Shown here piece after piece: positions 56,901 through 60,109 of a DNA stretch of 60,109 bases. The stretch comes from a virus, in IMG/VR virus record IMGVR_UViG_3300005842_000013, positions 1-60,109 of that record; one strand, given 5' to 3'. How positions within the stretch are numbered: the first letter of the stretch is position 1; every line of letters begins with the position of its first letter. Position numbers and translations under genes: made by a program. The notes under the pieces were generated by a model. It was given only the letters and a program-made list of their open reading frames with translations, was not told the origin of the DNA and made no database searches.

Positions 56901-57785
56901 CAGCACGACATACGTCTCGAATCCCTGCTGCAGCGAGGGCATGACGTTCGTGAGATTCAGGATGGCGCCCTGCTGATCTCCGAACGCCTTGACCAGCGGG
57001 GCCAGGGCCTGCACCATCAAGACCTGACCGGTATGCGTCAGGGAGTCCCACTCATCAGCGAGCGACCCCGTCGCATCCACGACATCCTTCGACATCGCCG
57101 GTAATTGGTCGTAGCGCGCCGCAATATCGGCTAACGTGGGAATCAACGCCCGCCCGCTGCGGCCGAACAGGTCCGTCGCAATATTGGCTTTAAGCGTGGG
57201 ATCGGCGATGCCAGTCACGGCTTCCGCGAGCGCACGCATCTGCTCATCAGGACTCAATTGCCGCAGGCTATCGAGGCTCAGGCCGAGCTTCGCGACCGCA
57301 CTAATCACCGACTTATCACCACCAGCCAATCGGTCCTGGAATAATCCCGCGGCCGTGGCCACGGCCTCCAAATTCGATCCATTCAAGCGCGCCGCCGCAT
57401 CGAATTTCTGGAGGGCGACCACTCCCATTCCCGTCTGTTGGCTCAATTCACCTAGGCGATCGGCATAGTCTGCCGCAGACTTGATGGCGGCGAGAAAGGC
57501 CCCGGCCGTCAAGACGCCGGCGAGCTTCGTCAACACGCCGGTTGTTTTTTCGGCTTCTTTCTGTGCGCTCTGCTGGGCCTGCGCCTGCGCCTTCTCGAAG
57601 CTCGCGACCGACTTTTCCGCAGCCTTGAACCCCGCATCGATACGCTTCGTCGCCGCGTCGAACTGCTCGCCAACCTGCTTCGCGATCTGCTGTTGCGCCT
57701 GCAGATCGTTCTCTAACGCGGCGGCGGTATTTCTCGCCTCCACAGCGTCGAGTTCGATCTTGTATTGCAACAGTTCAACGGCCAT
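53967..57785 (-). CDS. Tail tape measure protein
   Basis: A 1272-residue protein. Long helical coiled-coil (LENDLQAQQQIAKQVGEQFD), then YADRLGELSQQTGMGVVALQ, a Gly-rich stretch (GGTGGGGGGGVGAV), then a glycine-zipper part (VGYKVGRATGSTAKGALAGA), then helical sequence and a basic end KLRDRKKYGRRAG. It sets tail length and enters the tube lumen. Length implies a tail near 190 nm by the usual 0.15 nm per residue rule. Confidence 0.9.
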   Translation of the reverse strand: MAVELLQYKIELDAVEARNTAAALENDLQAQQQIAKQVGEQFDAATKRIDAGFKAAEKSVASFEKAQAQAQQSAQKEAEKTTGVLTKLAGVLTAGAFLAAIKSAADYADRLGELSQQTGMGVVALQKFDAAARLNGSNLEAVATAAGLFQDRLAGGDKSVISAVAKLGLSLDSLRQLSPDEQMRALAEAVTGIADPTLKANIATDLFGRSGRALIPTLADIAARYDQLPAMSKDVVDATGSLADEWDSLTHTGQVLMVQALAPLVKAFGDQQGAILNLTNVMPSLQQGFETYVVLSALKAAKALIDFGIHIGELEAYIPGLSTVLGTTSGNMQKMREDSQYLSDTIKGMQQPVQQATADTQKHGIALLGAAAPAKSLAEQLAATKAEVSHLTDEQRTNIQAGMAMGDNVKDIAKSVGVSEAAVKMYEGTVKENTKSHGDLTVALDKTREALGNLTGKQIAQIESGLALHDNLKDIARAAGTTVDVVKLYDSNLKDATTAQREYAAEVKKTEQFQHELDMSLKSSIDQMHAYNAAQLKEAEEGAKRFDEQIKGTFDAMVAANKSADDNIRQVTMSSLDYQVDQIKRGADAKKQMYADDSALAAKAREAIDREADTAIAALQRQHDPLINLFKDIRDQFVNFGKTVNDNVAAMLTGAESFGDGFTNIWHALRDTATSILADILAYYEKVFLVRMLTGMSSGGGGWTQALAGAALSGAGGTGGGGGGGVGAVNLASIGVGGSGLSAAAIGTGAAYAGSSIAGGVVGYKVGRATGSTAKGALAGAGTGALYGSVVPGGGTAIGAAVGAIMGAWGAHKANEAARNEMVDIRGQIKEQFGSLDAARAAAQAVGVDLDKAFGNIGRGVSGVKEFNQVIGDFEKKWNDLDGALKHYGLTIEQVKEMGKSAQDQMADNAKTLTDYYAALTGAGMDPDAALKMMAGDFNALLAQAIDTGAKLPATMEPFLQKMNEMGLLTDANRDKLLGLASGSTVDMQAMTDVAQRYGLSLESLGDKFNAAKLTEDARQVAKDFKVLQDGGADIGAVLEGMKPKFQDLVSASMKLGTELPAELEDPIAYLIQMGMLTDQNGVKLTDLGQLKFGKSMADEFQPVTDAIHQLIDVLSGKSQNSITGALQAGIDQMGDIAKRSTIRVPVSLDMPDIPDIGYHPQGTSVEGAARGGYVTDLGVQYLARGGVTMGRVLGFRPRGTDTVPAMLTPGEGVLSRRGMSALGALNRGESVGSIHIEKGAIIVNGADDPEATAEAIMRKLRDRKKYGRRAG

Positions 57786-57789
57786 GGCG

Positions 57790-58128
57790 TCAGTTCGTCT
57801 TCTTCGGCGGCGGTGGATACACGGTGTCGTAGATCACGGATAGGCGTTGGAGGAGTTCCAGGCTCTCCTCGGCGTCACATTCTCGGAGCACGGCCGCCAG
57901 CATGGGCGGGGTGGCGTGGAAGTCCACACTAAATCGACACGCGACTTGATGGAACAACGTCCAGGCGGCCATATTCTCCGGCCAGAGATCGTTCATGGCG
58001 TCCATGACCGGGCAGGTCTCGCAATTGAACTCCTCACTGTCCTGCTCGATCGTCTCGTCGTCAGCGTGCTGACAACACGGCTCGTCTTTCAGGCGCAGCC
58101 AGTCGTCACACCACGTGCGCAGATTGAC
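57790..58128 (-). CDS. Tail assembly chaperone T-frame (expressed by +1 frameshift)
   Basis: This frame is open for 112 codons. It begins VNLRTWCDDWLRLKDEPCC and contains CETCP, then MDAMNDLWPENMAAWTLFHQ to its stop at 57790. It overlaps the end of the G frame. No ATG start occurs before 58005, so a +1 shift at TTT-C (58132-58129) would give a G-T fusion of about 239 residues, like lambda gpGT. A shorter product from ATG 58005 is possible. Confidence 0.65.
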   Translation of the reverse strand, partial: VNLRTWCDDWLRLKDEPCCQHADDETIEQDSEEFNCETCPVMDAMNDLWPENMAAWTLFHQVACRFSVDFHATPPMLAAVLRECDAEESLELLQRLSVIYDTVYPPPPKKTN

Positions 58129-58510
58129 GAAACGATTCCGCCTTCTGGGCCGGCGCCTCCTGAATCTGATTCAGCCCAGCCGCATCGAGAATCGCGCTCT
58201 GCCGGCGTGGATCCAGGACGTTTTTGTTCTCTGTGGTGCAGGGCGCGGGCACGCCACCCGCCACGACACCGGACCAGTCCACCAGGGCATAGTCGAGGAG
58301 TTCATCGGACACCGCCTCGTGGTCGGTCTGCTCCTCCATGGCGCGCGTGGCCTTGTTCGGCACCTTCCGCGTATGCCGGCGAATGACCTCGCGATACTTC
58401 GTCTTCGTCAACGCCCGGAGCGTATACGTGGTGTCCTTGTCGCCATCCGCGATGATCTCGCTATCTTTCACCGTCCAGGTGTCGGACGGATTCTGCAGTA
58501 CGACGGCCAT
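58106..58510 (-). CDS. Tail assembly chaperone (G-like)
   Basis: A 134-residue protein between the major tail protein and tape measure. LQNPSDTWTVKDSEIIADGD then TLRALTKTKYREVIRRHTRK is typical of chaperone-like tail proteins. It would bind the tape measure with its frameshift product. It has a likely slippery TTT-C near its end. Confidence 0.75.
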   Translation of the reverse strand: MAVVLQNPSDTWTVKDSEIIADGDKDTTYTLRALTKTKYREVIRRHTRKVPNKATRAMEEQTDHEAVSDELLDYALVDWSGVVAGGVPAPCTTENKNVLDPRRQSAILDAAGLNQIQEAPAQKAESFRQSAHVV

Positions 58511-58537
58511 GAATATTCCACCCTTTGTCGCGTGCGT

Positions 58538-59599
58538 CTAGAACGCCGCGATCGAGTTCTGCAACGTGAGCGTCAACCGGAACGGGTTGATGAACGGCAT
58601 GCCATTCGGCGAGGTCGGCGCGAACTTCGCCATAAACTGCGCCTGCGGCTTGACCTGCTGCGCGCCCTGCGTTGGCGTCTTGAAGTCCTGCAGTTCGAGA
58701 TACGGGAATTGATACATCTCCGTCCAGCGATCCGTGGAATTGATGAACGCGCCGGAGAAGACCCAGTCCGCCTTCATGGGACCCGCGCTGCTGAGCGCCG
58801 TAAAGAGCGAGTTCGCGCTGGTGGTCGTCATGCGTGAGTACGTGACGTTGAACGTAAACGTCGGGAAGCCGTTGTCGGCTGGTTCAATGACGTAGTCCTG
58901 CCCGTAGACGTTCGGCGCATCCTGCGGACGCACCACTTCGAAGCTGGCCGACTCCGCGATCTGGATCGCATCCGCCGCGAGGAGAGAGCCTGCGGTGTTG
59001 GCGTTCATGCGCAGGACGCCATGCTTCCGGAAGATCCGGTTGGCTCGGAGCGCGGGGAACGTCGATCCGTTCACCGTCGATCGAGTATTCGTCGTCGAGG
59101 TGTTGGTGGACTTGGCTCCCATCACTTTGAAGCTGAGATCCATGACCCCGCCATCGCCGTTGGTGACGGAGAAGCCATAGACCTTCGCGGAGATGACTTC
59201 GTCCACGTAGAGGAAGCGATCAATCGCCGCCGTGATGGCCAGCCCGTCGATGTTGGGCGCCAGATCGATGACGTGCTTCCAACTGGTCGTCTGTCCGGTC
59301 GCCGAGGTGGAGATGACCGCCGCGTTGGGCGATCCAATGACCTCCGCCTTCATGAGCAACTGGCCCGAGTCCTCGTAGCGGTTCCGGGTGGACCAGGTCA
59401 GATCGGGCGAGGCGATGTCGCCGACGTCAGCGGGTCCCAGGAAGGCCTGGCCGAAGCTGATGTCATCGACATAGGCTGGTTTGAGCTGTAGGCCGCCATC
59501 GTCGTTGAAGTACACACCCTTCGTGACGGAGGCGGGCGTGCCCCAGGTGTTGCACTTGGCGACGGCCATCGCCATGATTTTGCCGGTGACTCCAGACAT
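58538..59599 (-). CDS. Major tail protein
   Basis: A 353-residue protein. AYVDDISFGQAFLGPADVGD, TSWKHVIDLAPNIDGLAITA, VMGAKSTNTSTTNTRSTVNG and NGFPTFTFNVTYSRMTTT suggest a tail-tube beta-barrel protein with an added domain. Position between the completion protein and chaperones is diagnostic. One ATG start only. Confidence 0.78.
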   Translation of the reverse strand: MSGVTGKIMAMAVAKCNTWGTPASVTKGVYFNDDGGLQLKPAYVDDISFGQAFLGPADVGDIASPDLTWSTRNRYEDSGQLLMKAEVIGSPNAAVISTSATGQTTSWKHVIDLAPNIDGLAITAAIDRFLYVDEVISAKVYGFSVTNGDGGVMDLSFKVMGAKSTNTSTTNTRSTVNGSTFPALRANRIFRKHGVLRMNANTAGSLLAADAIQIAESASFEVVRPQDAPNVYGQDYVIEPADNGFPTFTFNVTYSRMTTTSANSLFTALSSAGPMKADWVFSGAFINSTDRWTEMYQFPYLELQDFKTPTQGAQQVKPQAQFMAKFAPTSPNGMPFINPFRLTLTLQNSIAAF

Positions 59600-59611
59600 C
59601 GTCAGAACCCT

Positions 59612-60052
59612 CTAAGACGACAGAATCGTCTCGTAATTGACCGGGAGCGTGAGTTGTAGCACCGCGTATTCCGCTCCCTGATCCGCGCGAATTTCATACG
59701 CCCGACCTTGATCGGGCACGCTGTAGTCGCCGCTCGTCACGGCCCCGTCTACTGTGACTGCCACCGTCAGACTGTGCATCTGGCGCGTGAGGACCTGCTT
59801 CGCTTCCATGGGCTGGCCGGCGTATTTCTTCGCCACCCAGATCACGACTTGATCCGTGCGCTCCTCGAGAAACCGAAACCCGCCAATCACCGACTGCGAG
59901 CGATCCACGATCCGAAAGCAGCCGTCAATCGCCCCCGTGGGCTGCTGCTTGAACGAGAACGGCTCGGCTGATTCCGTCAGACCCAGTCCCACGCAGACGC
60001 TGCGGACGCGGTCCACAATGACGTCGAGCGTGGTCCCAAACGCGGCACTCAT
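59612..60052 (-). CDS. Tail terminator/completion-like protein
   Basis: A 146-residue protein. Mixed alpha/beta layout (TTLDVIVDRVRSVCVGLGLT, FRIVDRSQSVIGGFRFLEER, VVIWVAKKY) as in tail terminator or completion proteins. It precedes the major tail gene. ATG 60052 overlaps a stop (ATGA). Confidence 0.6.
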   Translation of the reverse strand: MSAAFGTTLDVIVDRVRSVCVGLGLTESAEPFSFKQQPTGAIDGCFRIVDRSQSVIGGFRFLEERTDQVVIWVAKKYAGQPMEAKQVLTRQMHSLTVAVTVDGAVTSGDYSVPDQGRAYEIRADQGAEYAVLQLTLPVNYETILSS

Positions 60053-60109
60053 GCACGCTCCAGCGTCCAGCCGCCATGCGTCACGTCCTCAACGGTCTGC
60101 ACTGCTTCA
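60049..60109 (-). CDS. C-terminal end of a cut structural gene
   Basis: The last 19 codons of an open frame, EAVQTVEDVTHGGWTLERA, then TGA, overlapping the next ATG. The rest lies beyond the window. Expected to be a head-tail connector or similar by position. Confidence 0.5.
   Translation of the reverse strand, partial: EAVQTVEDVTHGGWTLERA

Noticed and set aside
1-60109. Window ends join into one closed genome
   Set aside because: The frames at the two ends do not continue into each other and a major capsid gene is missing.

Overview
The window is most of the genome of a temperate, tailed, long-tail (siphovirus-type) double-stranded DNA phage. It is GC-rich, densely packed, and many neighbouring genes overlap by ATGA, GTGA, TAATG or TGATG. 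Two membrane-targeted phage products point to a Gram-negative-type host: a lipobox lipoprotein and secreted proteins with signal peptides. No host genus can be named from the sequence. Both ends cut through structural genes on the minus strand, a scaffold-like gene at the left and an unidentified gene at the right. The major capsid gene is absent and the two cut frames do not join, so some head genes lie outside the window.

Layout. (1) 1-8.5 kb, minus strand: head module, read small terminase, large terminase, portal, methyltransferase, HExxH protein, minor head protein, gpG-like protein and scaffold. (2) 8.5-23.5 kb, minus strand: about 35 early genes. They include a DnaB-type helicase, a replication-initiator-like gene with iteron-like palindromes (candidate origin), an HNH nuclease, two PD-(D/E)XK-type nucleases, a 3'-5' exonuclease, an Erf-type annealing protein, an RNA ligase and a CII-like regulator. 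(3) 23.5-24.6 kb: the lysogeny switch, with divergent HTH genes around two copies of one operator, and a PAS-domain gene translationally coupled to the repressor gene. (4) 24.7-28.4 kb, plus strand: membrane and secreted proteins, a family-2 glycosyltransferase and the integrase, a likely lysogenic-conversion block. (5) 28.5-32.7 kb, plus strand: accessory genes behind a promoter carrying the same operator core, including a nucleotidyltransferase. A fragment of a tRNA-Gly gene here is the likely attP. (6) 32.8-60.1 kb, minus strand: late genes. Reading leftward these are tail completion, major tail protein, tail chaperones, tape measure, tail hub, fibres, a CheY-like receiver, an M15 endolysin, secreted proteins, a glycoside hydrolase, small membrane proteins and holin, a lipoprotein, a LamG protein, a glycosyltransferase, a methyltransferase and an 882-residue Ser/Asp-repeat fibre. 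An antisense HNH endonuclease gene sits at the end of the fibre gene.

Most unusual points. A glycosyltransferase and a methyltransferase gene are coupled to a Ser-rich repeat fibre. A PAS protein is coupled to a repressor that lacks a self-cleavage domain, and a free-standing receiver domain lies beside the lysis genes. Three promoters share one operator core and place the start codon at the expected transcript start (leaderless). An endonuclease insertion left two similar ends to the fibre gene. The tail chaperone probably uses +1 frameshifting, and the Erf-like protein ends in an SSB-like tail.
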